From assembly GCA_030151885.1 (NCBI GenBank), contig JASLCG010000004.1, positions 1-27,656 on the forward strand: a stretch of 27,656 nucleotides of DNA, read 5' to 3'. The translations under genes were made by a program, and so were the position numbers. Below the pieces are notes generated by a model, which saw nothing but the letters and a program-made list of their open reading frames with translations, was not told the DNA's origin and did no database searches. Shown here piece after piece: positions 8,199 to 16,295 of the stretch (positions are counted from its first letter, which is position 1; every line of letters begins with the position of its first letter). Source of the DNA: Bacteroides sp. GTDB taxonomy: Bacteria; Bacteroidota; Bacteroidia; Bacteroidales; Bacteroidaceae.

Positions 8199-10208
8199 TT
8201 ATTTTATTTTTTCTAAAAATTCTTCTTCAGTTAATATAGGGATATTTAATTTACTTGCTTTCTCTAATTTTGCTGGTCCCATGTTCTCTCCAGCCAGTAT
8301 AAAGGTGGTTTTTCCGGATATGCTTCCTACGTTTCTACCTCCATTATTTTCTATTAAAGCTTTGTATTCATCACGGGTATGTAAATGGAATACACCACTC
8401 ACAACAATGGCTTGTCCTTCTAGCTTATTAGTCTGGTTACTAAGCTCTTCTTCATCTTGCTTTAATTTCAATCCGAAAGATACTAAACGTTTTACCATTT
8501 CACGATTTTCTTCCTTACTAAAATACTCAATTATGCTTTTAGCTATTTTTTCACCTATTTCATCTACTAAAATCAGCTCTTCGAACGATGCATTTGCCAG
8601 CTCTTCAATACTTTTAAAAGCCTTGGCCAATTTTTTAGCAACAGTCTCACCTACAAAGCGTATGCCCAGAGCAAAAAGCGCTCTTGCAAAAGGAACCTCT
8701 TTACTTGCAGCTAGTTCGGATAGTATTTTATTAATGGTTTTTTCTCCTACTCTTTCTAATCCCGATAGGTTTTGCTCGGATAGTGTATATAGGTCTGCCA
8801 CGTTTTGAATTAAGCCCTCTTTATAGAACAGGTCTATTGTTTCTGGTCCTAACCCATCTATGTTCATAGCACGGCGGCTTATAAAGTGTATAATACGGCC
8901 TGTAATCTGTGGTCCACATCCCGTAACATTTGGGCAGTAGTGTGCAGCCTCTCCAGGGTAGCGAATTAGCTCGGTTCCACACTCAGGACAGTTTTTAATA
9001 AACTCTACCTTAGCCCCTAAGTTTTCATTATTGGCACGTGCCTCAAGGTTTACGTCTGTAATTTTAGGAATAATTTCTCCACCTTTTTCTACATACACCA
9101 TATCGCCAATGTGCAGGTCTAAACTGTTAATTATGTCTTCGTTGTGTAGTGATGCACGTCTTACCACGGTTCCCGACAGGTGTACTGCCTCTAAATTTGC
9201 TACAGGTGTTACTGCTCCAGTACGCCCTACTTGATAGGTAACTTCATCTAAACGAGTACACTGCTTTTCGGCTTGGAATTTGTATGCAATGGCCCATCTT
9301 GGCGATTTGGCAGTGTATCCTAACTCCTCTTGCTGACGAATACTATTTACCTTTAGTACAATACCATCGGTAGCAACAGGAAGGTCTTTACGAGCATCGT
9401 CCCAATAACGAATAAACTCAAACACCTCTTCTAGTGTAGCACATTTACGTGTTGCATCCGATACCTTAAAGCCCCATTTTGCAGCCTCTTGAAGGTTTTC
9501 GTAATGGCCATCATTGGGTAGGTTTTCACCTATCATATAGTACAAATAAGCATCTAAATTACGCTTTGCTACGGTGGCAGAGTTTTGTAATTTAAGTGTT
9601 CCTGATGCTGCATTTCTAGGATTGGCAAATAGTGCCTCTTCACGCTCTTCGCGCTCTTGGTTCAGCTTTTCGAACACCTGCCAAGGCATTAGTATCTCGC
9701 CACGTATTTCAAACTCCGCAGGATAATTATCGCCAGATAATATCAATGGTATGGTTCGGATCGTTTTTACATTGTCTGTAACAACATCTCCTTTTGTTCC
9801 GTCACCACGTGTTACAGCATCTGTAAGCTGCCCGTTTACATAGGTTAAGGAGATGGAAGAGCCGTCAAATTTTAATTCGCAACAAAGCTCAAAAGGTGCA
9901 CCTCCAAGCCCTTTTACAACACGATCGTAAAACTCGCCAACCTCCTCTTCCGAATAGGTATTTGATAACGATAGCATTGGGTATTTATGTAGTTTTTGGG
10001 TAAATCTTTTATCTATATCGCTCCCTACACGCTGTGATGGCGAGTTTGGGTCTTGAAATTCTGGGTGCTGTTGTTCTAAATCCTGTAATTGGCGCAACTT
10101 ATCGTCAAACTCTTTATCGGATATAGTTGGCATATTAAGCACATAATAATTGTGGTTATGTTGATGGAGCTCTGCACGTAAGCCCTCTATAGTTTTCTTC
10201 ACACTCAT
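8199..10208 (-). CDS. ligA: NAD-dependent DNA ligase
   Basis: A 669-residue ligase that seals nicks in replication and repair using NAD+. Domains in order: N-terminal Ia domain with HNHNYYVL and SDKEFD; adenylation domain with catalytic K113 in ELKFDGSS and TRGDGTKGDVVTDN (133-146); OB fold; zinc finger with CPECG and, some 20 residues later, a second pair of cysteines in YCPNVTGC; helix-hairpin-helix repeats; C-terminal BRCT domain (about 590-669). A start at 10208 (MSVKKTIEGL) is chosen over an in-frame TTG at 10232. That TTG is part of a TAnnTTTG promoter box, so it would lie upstream of the transcript, and the ATG matches where LigA proteins begin. Length is normal and no key residue is missing. 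It diverges from trmD. Confidence 0.97.
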   Translation of the reverse strand: MSVKKTIEGLRAELHQHNHNYYVLNMPTISDKEFDDKLRQLQDLEQQHPEFQDPNSPSQRVGSDIDKRFTQKLHKYPMLSLSNTYSEEEVGEFYDRVVKGLGGAPFELCCELKFDGSSISLTYVNGQLTDAVTRGDGTKGDVVTDNVKTIRTIPLILSGDNYPAEFEIRGEILMPWQVFEKLNQEREEREEALFANPRNAASGTLKLQNSATVAKRNLDAYLYYMIGENLPNDGHYENLQEAAKWGFKVSDATRKCATLEEVFEFIRYWDDARKDLPVATDGIVLKVNSIRQQEELGYTAKSPRWAIAYKFQAEKQCTRLDEVTYQVGRTGAVTPVANLEAVHLSGTVVRRASLHNEDIINSLDLHIGDMVYVEKGGEIIPKITDVNLEARANNENLGAKVEFIKNCPECGTELIRYPGEAAHYCPNVTGCGPQITGRIIHFISRRAMNIDGLGPETIDLFYKEGLIQNVADLYTLSEQNLSGLERVGEKTINKILSELAASKEVPFARALFALGIRFVGETVAKKLAKAFKSIEELANASFEELILVDEIGEKIAKSIIEYFSKEENREMVKRLVSFGLKLKQDEEELSNQTNKLEGQAIVVSGVFHLHTRDEYKALIENNGGRNVGSISGKTTFILAGENMGPAKLEKASKLNIPILTEEEFLEKIK

Positions 10209-10229
10209 AATTTTCTGTATTGTTTCGGG

Positions 10230-10237
10230 CAAAAATA
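10230..10237 (-). promoter_or_regulatory. Probable -7 box of ligA
   Basis: The minus strand reads TATTTTTG, an exact TAnnTTTG core 22 bases before the ATG at 10208. No TTG sits at the expected distance upstream. The box contains the in-frame TTG that could be mistaken for a start codon. Confidence 0.5.
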
Positions 10238-10259
10238 AGGAATCTATACATAAATAGTG

Positions 10260-10267
10260 TACTTTTG
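10260..10267 (+). promoter_or_regulatory. Probable -7 box of trmD
   Basis: TACTTTTG matches TAnnTTTG exactly, 32 bases before the trmD ATG, and faces away from the ligA box 22 bases to its left. The -33 TTG is not found, so this is a partial match. Confidence 0.5.
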
Positions 10268-10298
10268 CCTGATAAAATAAAATTTGTTGACACAGATT

Positions 10299-10985
10299 AT
10301 GCGAATTGATATTATCACCGTATTGCCCGAAATGCTAGAGGGCTTTTTTAATTGTTCTATTATGAAACGTGCCCAAGATAAAGGGCTTGCAGAGGTACAT
10401 ATTCATAACCTACGCGACTACACACTAGATAAACACAAGCGTGTAGATGACTATCCGTATGGAGGGTTTGCAGGTATGGTACTTCAAATTGAACCAATAG
10501 AGCGATGCATCAATGCCTTAAAAGCAGAGAGAGATTACGATGAGGTGATCTTTACCACACCCGATGGACAACAGTTTGATCAGCCAATGGCAAATACGCT
10601 ATCCTTGGCCAAAAATATTATTATTCTTTGTGGACACTTTAAGGGGATAGATTTCCGTATCCGTGAACATCTCATTACTAAAGAGGTAAGCATTGGCGAT
10701 TTTGTTCTTACAGGTGGCGAGTTGGTGGCTGCTATGATGGCCGATGCCATTATACGTATTATACCAGGAGTTATATCGGACGAGCAATCAGCCTTATCAG
10801 ACTCTTTTCAAGATAATCTGTTAGCTGCACCTGTTTATACACGTCCTGCAGACTATAAGGGGTGGAAAGTGCCCGATGTTCTACTCTCTGGACACGAAGC
10901 TAAAATTAAAGAGTGGGAGTTACAGCAATCTATAGAGCGCACTAAATTATTGCGTCCAGACTTACTGGAGGGAAATAATAAATAA
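10299..10985 (+). CDS. trmD: tRNA (guanine-37-N1)-methyltransferase
   Basis: A 228-residue SPOUT enzyme that methylates G37 next to the anticodon with S-adenosylmethionine, preventing +1 frameshifts. Family segments are present in order: MRIDIITVLPEML at the start, VDDYPYGGFAGMVLQIEPI, the ILCGHFKGIDFRI loop, and the knot region VSIGDFVLTGGELVA followed by MMADAIIRIIPGVI. The C-terminal half has the usual SFQDNLLAAPVYTRP and LLSGHEAKIKEW. The ATG at 10299 is chosen because family members begin at MRIDI; an in-frame TTG at 10284 would only add five unrelated residues. A strong terminator follows, so it is likely a single-gene unit. Confidence 0.97.
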   Translation: MRIDIITVLPEMLEGFFNCSIMKRAQDKGLAEVHIHNLRDYTLDKHKRVDDYPYGGFAGMVLQIEPIERCINALKAERDYDEVIFTTPDGQQFDQPMANTLSLAKNIIILCGHFKGIDFRIREHLITKEVSIGDFVLTGGELVAAMMADAIIRIIPGVISDEQSALSDSFQDNLLAAPVYTRPADYKGWKVPDVLLSGHEAKIKEWELQQSIERTKLLRPDLLEGNNK

Positions 10986-11016
10986 GCCCCTTCTTCTCTT
11001 ATACATATAAAATAAC

Positions 11017-11054
11017 AAATAGCCCTTTAAATTTTAGTTTAAAGGGCTATTTTT
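11017..11054 (+). terminator. Terminator after trmD
   Basis: A perfect 15-base-pair stem (11017-11031 with 11038-11052, core AGCCCTTT/AAAGGGCT) with a 6-base loop and a run of T at 11050-11054. It lies about 30 bases past the trmD stop. Confidence 0.9.
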
Positions 11055-11301
11055 ATATACTATAAACAGCTCTTTTACAAACCTTATCTTATCAGCAGCA
11101 ATTGGAATAGAGCCTTGCAAACACGTTTTCTAATATTTTTCTAATACTATTTTTACCATCAGAAAGATTGGATATAGCTATCTTGCGCTTGCATTTCACC
11201 AGAATGGTATAAAACTCTTTATATCGACCTCAAAAAAAACAATAGCATTCTTTAGTGACTAAATGATGCTGAGTGTAGAACCCTTTAAATAAACAAAAGA
11301 G

Positions 11302-11493
11302 ATGAAAATGATGATGAAGGTACTATTCTGTAAACCATTAATTCCTATCTGTGTACCTTTTGTGGTAGCTACTATCTCAATGGCAAACCGTACCAACTAC
11401 TTTACACACGAGATGAGCGAATTTATTGCAACATTTGGGTTGCTACTATTTTTAAATTACTGCATTCTAAGAGAAGAGGCAGACAAAGCGTAA
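11302..11493 (+). CDS. Small membrane protein, first of a tandem pair
   Basis: A 63-residue hydrophobic protein with no known domain. Two membrane helices are likely (about 7-27 and 39-55), joined by a loop with TNYF (31-34). It resembles the next gene over its whole core at a constant one-residue offset: PLIPICVPF/PLFPIMFPI, TNYF/KNYF and FLNY/FVNY. The two are therefore tandem paralogues 35 bases apart and probably share a transcript. The start is uncertain among ATGs at 11302, 11308, 11311 and 11314; the last would give MKVLF, matching MKRLLF of the partner. No clear promoter was found in the 245 bases after the trmD terminator. Function unknown. Confidence 0.6.
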   Translation: MKMMMKVLFCKPLIPICVPFVVATISMANRTNYFTHEMSEFIATFGLLLFLNYCILREEADKA

Positions 11494-11528
11494 AAGCAGG
11501 TACTAATCCTATAAAAAGAGGAAATGTT

Positions 11529-11750
11529 ATGAAAAGACTACTATTCAACACGCTTACAGGGGCACCACTATTTCCAATTATGTTCCCTATTGTGCTAACT
11601 ATTCTATCTATGTGTGGCACTAAAAACTATTTTATAACAGATACCAAAGATGTAGCTATTAGCTTCTGCCTCATGGTATTTGTAAACTACATTGCCGTAA
11701 AAAGAGATCAGTGTAGGTTTAATTACAATCAAAATGACAGAACCGAATAA
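11529..11750 (+). CDS. Small membrane protein, second of a tandem pair
   Basis: A 73-residue protein with two predicted membrane helices (about 12-29 and 42-57) and a polar C-terminal tail rich in Asn, Asp and Arg. It is a paralogue of the preceding 63-residue protein: PLFPIMFPI (13-21), KNYF (32-35) and FVNY (51-54) recur there at the same spacing. A purine-rich AAGAGGAA stretch about 5-12 bases before the ATG could serve as ribosome binding site. A perfect hairpin terminator starts 4 bases after the stop, supporting expression of the pair. Function unknown. Confidence 0.65.
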   Translation: MKRLLFNTLTGAPLFPIMFPIVLTILSMCGTKNYFITDTKDVAISFCLMVFVNYIAVKRDQCRFNYNQNDRTE

Positions 11751-11753
11751 ATA

Positions 11754-11796
11754 GTTAAAGGACGAATATAAGTATAATCGTCCTTTAACCTTTTTT
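11754..11796 (+). terminator. Terminator after the tandem small membrane genes
   Basis: A perfect 12-base-pair stem (GTTAAAGGACGA at 11754-11765, TCGTCCTTTAAC at 11778-11789), 12-base loop, then CTTTTTT. Confidence 0.9.
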
Positions 11797-11797
11797 G

Positions 11798-11838
11798 AAA
11801 CACTTGCTACATTTAATATTCATAAATAGCAGGTGTTT
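11798..11838. terminator. Second hairpin behind the first terminator
   Basis: AAACACTTGCTA (11798-11809) pairs with TAGCAGGTGTTT (11827-11838) with one G-T wobble. Only a short T run overlaps its end, so it is either a back-up terminator or a structure in the spacer before mscS. Confidence 0.4.
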
Positions 11839-11998
11839 TGTATATTCTTATCTGTATAATTGCACACTACAGTAAAAAAGTACATACATTTACGCCAATT
11901 TTGCACCTCTACTTCGTATCGAAGGGTATAGCGTGCAGTATATTGTTATGTTTTTTTGAAACTTTTTATACAACTTATTTATCACGACTATAAATTTT

Positions 11999-12616
11999 AT
12001 GAACCGTCTATTACTTGTATTGCTTATTGGTGTTGCTTCAATATTACCCACCCAAGCACAAAACAGCCTTGAAGAGATTATAAACGAAACAGAACGTTCT
12101 ATTAGTAAAATAGATTCCATATCGGCAGCCTATCAAGACTCTGTGCTGATAGAAGATTTAAAACTTCAAATACAACAGTTAAAGCTTAAAGAGATTGTGC
12201 TGCGCAATGAGGCGAATAGAGATAAAGAGCATACGCTAAAATCAGACTCTATAAAAAGAGCAAACCAATTAGCACAAATAGACTCTTTAAGAAATCATAC
12301 CAAAGGTGTATCGTTAGTTATTGAAAAAGATACACTACTAACTCTCTACGCACAACGTGGAGGATTGGGGGTAAAAGATCGTATTAAACGCGCCGAACAA
12401 GCTATAATGGTTATGGAAAAGACATTAACCATGCGACCAGACTCTATTTATATCTTTGAGAGTGAACATGCTACAGATATAATGGGTAACGAGAAGGTTA
12501 TTCTTACCCTTACAGACCTTGATGGGTTGTGGCAAAATACCACCAGGCAGCAGCTAGCCAATACCTTCCACTTATTACCAATAAAGTACATACACTGCAT
12601 CAAGAGTATGGATTAA
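11999..12616 (+). CDS. MscS-family channel, N-terminal part of a frameshifted gene
   Basis: This frame encodes the periplasmic N-terminal part of a mechanosensitive channel: a signal peptide (1-20, MNRLLLVLLIGVASILPTQA), then a helical region likely to form coiled coils (about 25-95). It reads sensibly to about codon 187 (LWQNTTRQQLA, near base 12559). After that it runs on out of frame to an unrelated tail ending KSMD. The continuation QYLPLITNKVHTLHQEYG lies in the -1 frame and leads straight into the channel domain. Together the two parts span 11999-13794, about 598 residues, a usual length for Bacteroidota MscS-like proteins with a long N-terminal extension. One extra C at GCC (12557-12559) would restore the frame. 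It is either a recent pseudogene or a sequencing error. Confidence 0.75.
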   Translation: MNRLLLVLLIGVASILPTQAQNSLEEIINETERSISKIDSISAAYQDSVLIEDLKLQIQQLKLKEIVLRNEANRDKEHTLKSDSIKRANQLAQIDSLRNHTKGVSLVIEKDTLLTLYAQRGGLGVKDRIKRAEQAIMVMEKTLTMRPDSIYIFESEHATDIMGNEKVILTLTDLDGLWQNTTRQQLANTFHLLPIKYIHCIKSMD

Positions 12617-13794
12617 CGAGTAAGTTAAAAAGTATAGCACTAGCTGTGTTAGTTATATTGATGCAAGTGTTGCTTGTATTTGTAACCTATAAACTATTTA
12701 GACGTTTACGATATTATATTTACTTAAAACGAAATAGGTTACGTCCTCTTAAAATAAAAGATTACGAGTTCTTAAACATTCACAAACAAGTGCGAATCTT
12801 GATGTTTGCTTCGCGCATTGTAAGGCTTATAGTTGTTATTTTGCAGCTCTTACTTACTATTCCTATGCTGTTTGCTATATTTCCAGAAACCGAAGAGTTT
12901 GCATTTACCATATTCTTCTACTTTTGGAATCCGATAAGAGATATATTTGGGCTGATAATTGGTTACCTGCCTCGATTTATTAAAATATTTATCATCTATT
13001 TCTGCTTTAGATATATCAATAAAGGGCTAAAATATTTTGCTAATGAAATAGCTAACGGAAAGTTACATATAACAGGTTTCTACGACGATTGGGCCTATCC
13101 TACATACTACATTCTACGTGTATTGCTGTACTCTTTTATGTTTGTTATGATTTGGCCACTGCTGCCCAACTCCGAATCTCCTATTTTTCAAGGAGTTTCT
13201 GTATTTGTCGGTTTAGTTTTATCATTAGGATCTACTACCGTTATTGGTAACCTTATGGCTGGTATGGTACTTACTTATATGCGATCTTTTAAGATTGGAG
13301 ACGAAATTAAGTTGAGCGACGAAGTTAAAGGTACTGTTATTGAGAAAACTCCTTTTGTTACTCGTATTCGTACTCCGAAACACAACATTATAACAATTCC
13401 AAACTCTACTATAATGTCGGCAAAAACGGTTAACTACACCATGTCGGCACACAAACAAGGGGTTATAGTACACACCAATATAGGGGTGGCATACAATATA
13501 GATAGAAAATATGCCGAAAAATTACTACTAGAGGCTGCTAAAGCTACAAAAGGGCTACTGGCACATCCAGAACCTTTTGTGCTGGTGGTGAACCTAGATG
13601 ACTTTTATTGTACCTATCAAATTAATGCTTTTACAAGAGATGTTAAAGCACTAGCTAGAGTGTACTCCAGACTACATGCTAGTATTTTAGATAAGTTTAA
13701 TGAGGCCGATATAGAGATTGTAGCACCTCATTACTATGCTCAACGTGATGGTAACACCGAAGTAAAGCCCCCTAAGAAATCGAGATTAGAGTAG
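12529..13794 (+). CDS. MscS-family mechanosensitive channel, C-terminal part of a frameshifted gene
   Basis: This frame carries the channel itself. The real continuation begins near base 12559; the ATG at 12529 is only the first ATG of the frame, and its first dozen residues are out-of-frame readings of the upstream part. Several membrane helices follow (for example IALAVLVILMQVLLVFVTY and IVRLIVVILQLLLTIPML). Then comes the MscS pore helix and beta domain, with LSLGSTTVIGNLMAGMVL, FKIGDEI, GTVIEKTPFVTRIRT and IITIPNSTIM, and the C-terminal alpha/beta part. Such channels release solutes during osmotic downshock from the inner membrane. Without a signal peptide and N-terminal region this part alone may not insert properly. 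A good terminator follows at 13827. Confidence 0.85.
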   Translation: MAKYHQAAASQYLPLITNKVHTLHQEYGLTSKLKSIALAVLVILMQVLLVFVTYKLFRRLRYYIYLKRNRLRPLKIKDYEFLNIHKQVRILMFASRIVRLIVVILQLLLTIPMLFAIFPETEEFAFTIFFYFWNPIRDIFGLIIGYLPRFIKIFIIYFCFRYINKGLKYFANEIANGKLHITGFYDDWAYPTYYILRVLLYSFMFVMIWPLLPNSESPIFQGVSVFVGLVLSLGSTTVIGNLMAGMVLTYMRSFKIGDEIKLSDEVKGTVIEKTPFVTRIRTPKHNIITIPNSTIMSAKTVNYTMSAHKQGVIVHTNIGVAYNIDRKYAEKLLLEAAKATKGLLAHPEPFVLVVNLDDFYCTYQINAFTRDVKALARVYSRLHASILDKFNEADIEIVAPHYYAQRDGNTEVKPPKKSRLE

Positions 13795-13826
13795 TTTTTT
13801 ATTGCTATTTAAATCCAAATTCGGGC

Positions 13827-13859
13827 AAGGCAACTGTAATTATTCAGTTGCCTTTTTTT
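13827..13859 (+). terminator. Terminator after mscS
   Basis: A perfect 10-base-pair stem (AAGGCAACTG at 13827-13836, CAGTTGCCTT at 13845-13854), 8-base loop and a run of seven T. Confidence 0.9.
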
Positions 13860-13971
13860 AATGTTCTATGGTCTATAGTAAAAATAATTAGAACAATAAA
13901 GAGTCCTTATTCAAACAAAAAGCATCTCTTATTTGTATTATAACTACATTTAAGAACAGAGAATATTAAAG

Positions 13972-14619
13972 ATGAAAGCAATTATTATAGGCGCAACAGG
14001 TGCAACAGGCAGAGAGCTGGTTCATAATCTATTACATAGAGATTGGATTAGCGAAGTGGTAGCATTAGTAAAGAGCCCAAAACTAGACCCTCACCCCAAG
14101 TTACAGCAAATAGTGGTTAATTTCGATAAGCTTGAAGAGCATAGTACGTCAATATCGGGCGATGTGGCATTTTCTTGTTTAGGAACTACCCTAAAGGTAG
14201 CTGGTAGTAAAGAGGCGCAGTTTAAAGTAGATTATGGATACCAATATAAATTTGCTGCTCTTGCTAAAAAGAATGGTATAAAGACATTTGTCCTACTCTC
14301 TTCTTTAGGAGCAAAACCAACATCAATGTTGTTTTATAGTAAAATGAAAGAACAGCTTGAAGAGGCTGTGAAGGGTTTGAAATTCAATAAATTAATTATT
14401 GTAAAACCTAGTTTACTAATTCGTGGTGCTAGCTCTAGAAAAAATGAAGAGATTGGAATTAAGGTGGTTAATTTCTTTAATAAAATGGGGCTGATGGAGA
14501 AACAGCGTCCTTTACCCGTTTCGGAGGTTGCAAACGCAATGGTAGAGAGCCTTGATTGTTCTACAAATAACTATAAAGAGATTAATGTGGACGAAATTAT
14601 AAGGTTGAATAACTTGTAA
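13972..14619 (+). CDS. NAD(P)-binding SDR-like protein (TIP30/HTATIP2-like)
   Basis: A 215-residue Rossmann-fold protein of the atypical short-chain dehydrogenase group. The dinucleotide-binding loop is GATGATG (7-13). FSCLGTT is at 68-73, VLLSSLGA at 107-114, and a YxxxK pair is at Y122/K126 (YSKMK). PSLLIRG and the final segment with PVSEVANAM match NAD(P)H-binding oxidoreductases related to TIP30. The substrate is unknown; such proteins are often annotated only as oxidoreductase or NAD-dependent epimerase. No signal peptide, so cytoplasmic. It is preceded by a terminator and 112 bases of AT-rich spacer, and followed after 23 bases by a small membrane protein gene that may share its transcript. 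Confidence 0.85.
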   Translation: MKAIIIGATGATGRELVHNLLHRDWISEVVALVKSPKLDPHPKLQQIVVNFDKLEEHSTSISGDVAFSCLGTTLKVAGSKEAQFKVDYGYQYKFAALAKKNGIKTFVLLSSLGAKPTSMLFYSKMKEQLEEAVKGLKFNKLIIVKPSLLIRGASSRKNEEIGIKVVNFFNKMGLMEKQRPLPVSEVANAMVESLDCSTNNYKEINVDEIIRLNNL

Positions 14620-14642
14620 ATGTTATCTTTAGAGAAACCTTA

Positions 14643-14882
14643 ATGCTTATAGATATGAAAATTGCATGCTATGTATTTCTTGGTATCTATGTTGTAGTAG
14701 CCTATTGTATCATTATATTCATTTTTATGATATTAAACTATTACCGTGAAACTCAAGCTAAGAAATCTTTTTGGACTCAATTAGGACTCTACTTCTTAAT
14801 GTATACTATACTTATACTTGCTCCTGTGGTAGTTCCGTTTATTGGTGTTTACTACTTAATTGATAAAGTGGTGAATAGATAA
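14643..14882 (+). CDS. Small two-helix membrane protein, family with LAPxxxP motif
   Basis: A 79-residue protein with two strongly hydrophobic helices (about 8-32 and 48-73) and a polar turn (NYYRETQAKKSFW). It belongs to a family with two other members in this window, at 22740 and 23903. Shared marks are IYVVVAYC (15-22) in the first helix and ILAPVVVPF (58-66) in the second, 43 residues apart, the same distance as in the 22740 protein. An in-frame ATG at 14655 would place the first motif at residue 11, exactly as in that protein, so the true start may be 14655. It ends 74 bases before a hairpin terminator. No function is known; a membrane regulatory or structural role is only a guess. Confidence 0.65.
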   Translation: MLIDMKIACYVFLGIYVVVAYCIIIFIFMILNYYRETQAKKSFWTQLGLYFLMYTILILAPVVVPFIGVYYLIDKVVNR

Positions 14883-14956
14883 ATTCTACCGAATTAAAAG
14901 CTGCCTATTTATAAGCTAACTTCAATTTAGCTCATAAAATTTTTAAACTAAATATA

Positions 14957-14995
14957 AAAAGAGCAAGTCAACTTTAATAGAAGACTTGCTCTTTT
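14957..14995. terminator. Two-way terminator between the small gene and the SusC/D operon
   Basis: A perfect 13-base-pair stem (AAAAGAGCAAGTC at 14957-14969, GACTTGCTCTTTT at 14983-14995) with a 13-base loop. A/T runs on both sides let it act for the plus-strand small gene and for the minus-strand operon ending at 15026. Its apex and loop length match the hairpin at 23017-23067. Confidence 0.85.
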
Positions 14996-15025
14996 GTAAG
15001 TTAAGCTGTACTCACCTCTAAAAAG

Positions 15026-16294
15026 CTATAAAGCCATTAATTCAAACCAAACTTGTGGTGTGGCATTACTTATAGCATAAAACAGCTTATCGGTAACAGG
15101 TATTAATTGTAAGCCTTTACTCTCAAGGTTCATTATTTGTAGAATAGTTTGAAACTCTTCTGAACCCAATATCTCATTACGCGTTTTATCACTGCCACCA
15201 TTTCTAGAGATATATCCATTAGGTGTAAAGTAGATGCTTCCAGGATTCTCTTGTTGTGCCAATGCATTTCTATCTAATAAGAAAACATATCGAGCATTTC
15301 CCGTAGGCTCTCTAGATATAACTCCAAAGGAAGCATAACTGTTCCAAAAGTTATTATATTCTAAAGCTATAACCGTTTTAAACTTAGCTATTAATTTATT
15401 GTAGAATGATTCTAAAACAGGGCTCATATCCGAAATAATGTATGCTTCATTATTCTGCATAAATATTTTTTCTGCATCTACATGCGTTGTAGCAAAATCA
15501 CTAACCTCTGCCTTCCAATCGCCTAAGGATATCTCATCGGCATTAAGAATATTTACTTTCTTTACATCAACCCCATTAACATGAATAGGCTCCTCTAGGT
15601 CCAAACCATCAGTAGCAAGTCTATAGGAAGAGTTATATCTATGGAATTTACCATTTTCGTCTATATAGTAAAATACACTAAGCCCTCTTTGAGGTAGCAG
15701 AAGAGTACCTATTGAAGCCCCTTCTTCATTTTTAACTATCCAAAATTTAGGGCGATTTGGGTTAGATATGATGCTATTCACATCCTCTTTCTCTTTTATC
15801 TCATCCCAATCTTGTTTAGTAGCTTTTACTAGCTCAAAGTTTGCTCTGTACTTTCTGCCTGTCATTTTAACTATATTGTCGTTTGTGGCATCGAGCATAA
15901 ACTCAAATTCCCCCTCTTTTCCTTTTCCTTCTGGACTTACCTCGGGGTCGGATAAGAAGTGTAAGTAGTTGTATGTATCAAAGCTGAGTAGTATAGACTG
16001 ACTGGCTGATATTTTCCAAGTACTCTCTTTCAACTCTTTTTCAAAATCACAGGCCATCAATACCTGATCTTCTTCTTTGAAGTTAAAAAGAAAATTATAG
16101 TATACACCCTCTTTCGTTTTGTACTCGAGCTTCCAGCCGAACTCAGATGCTGTAAGAGTTTTAAAGTATCTCTCTATGGCTTCGTCTATCCTTTCTACCG
16201 ATGTATTCGGCAGTTTTGCATCCTCTTTGCTGTTACAAGAAGATCCGCAAAACAGGAGGACTAACAATGCTAAAATTATATTATATTTTCTCAT
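15026..16294 (-). CDS. DUF4302 outer-membrane lipoprotein
   Basis: A 422-residue lipoprotein, last gene of the SusC/D operon. The signal peptide ends in GSSC (17-20), so C20 would be lipidated. The mature part matches DUF4302 proteins: FGWKLEYKTKEGVYYNFLF, then an ILLSFDTYNYLHFLSDP stretch, a FEFMLDATNDNIVKMTGRK strand pair, and a long C-terminal beta-rich part. DUF4302 lipoproteins are typically encoded beside SusC, SusD and a zinc metallohydrolase lipoprotein, as here. They are likely surface-exposed and help bind or process the cargo of the transporter, but no substrate has been established to my knowledge. It starts 1 base after the stop of the metallohydrolase gene, so translation is probably coupled. 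No catalytic motif is seen. Confidence 0.85.
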   Translation of the reverse strand: MRKYNIILALLVLLFCGSSCNSKEDAKLPNTSVERIDEAIERYFKTLTASEFGWKLEYKTKEGVYYNFLFNFKEEDQVLMACDFEKELKESTWKISASQSILLSFDTYNYLHFLSDPEVSPEGKGKEGEFEFMLDATNDNIVKMTGRKYRANFELVKATKQDWDEIKEKEDVNSIISNPNRPKFWIVKNEEGASIGTLLLPQRGLSVFYYIDENGKFHRYNSSYRLATDGLDLEEPIHVNGVDVKKVNILNADEISLGDWKAEVSDFATTHVDAEKIFMQNNEAYIISDMSPVLESFYNKLIAKFKTVIALEYNNFWNSYASFGVISREPTGNARYVFLLDRNALAQQENPGSIYFTPNGYISRNGGSDKTRNEILGSEEFQTILQIMNLESKGLQLIPVTDKLFYAISNATPQVWFELMAL

Positions 16295-16295
16295 A

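Noticed and set aside
8281..8808. Plus-strand reading frame of 175 codons inside ligA
   Set aside because: It lies antisense within an unmistakable ligase gene, has no family resemblance and a composition typical of a shadow frame. The same applies to the plus-strand frames inside the bat genes, susC, susD and pyrD.
11890..12120. Minus-strand frame overlapping the start of mscS
   Set aside because: It is antisense to a clear signal peptide region and has no independent support.
12540..12575. Programmed ribosomal frameshift in the mscS gene
   Set aside because: No slippery heptamer in the right frame and no clear downstream stimulator were found; a simple one-base deletion explains the break.
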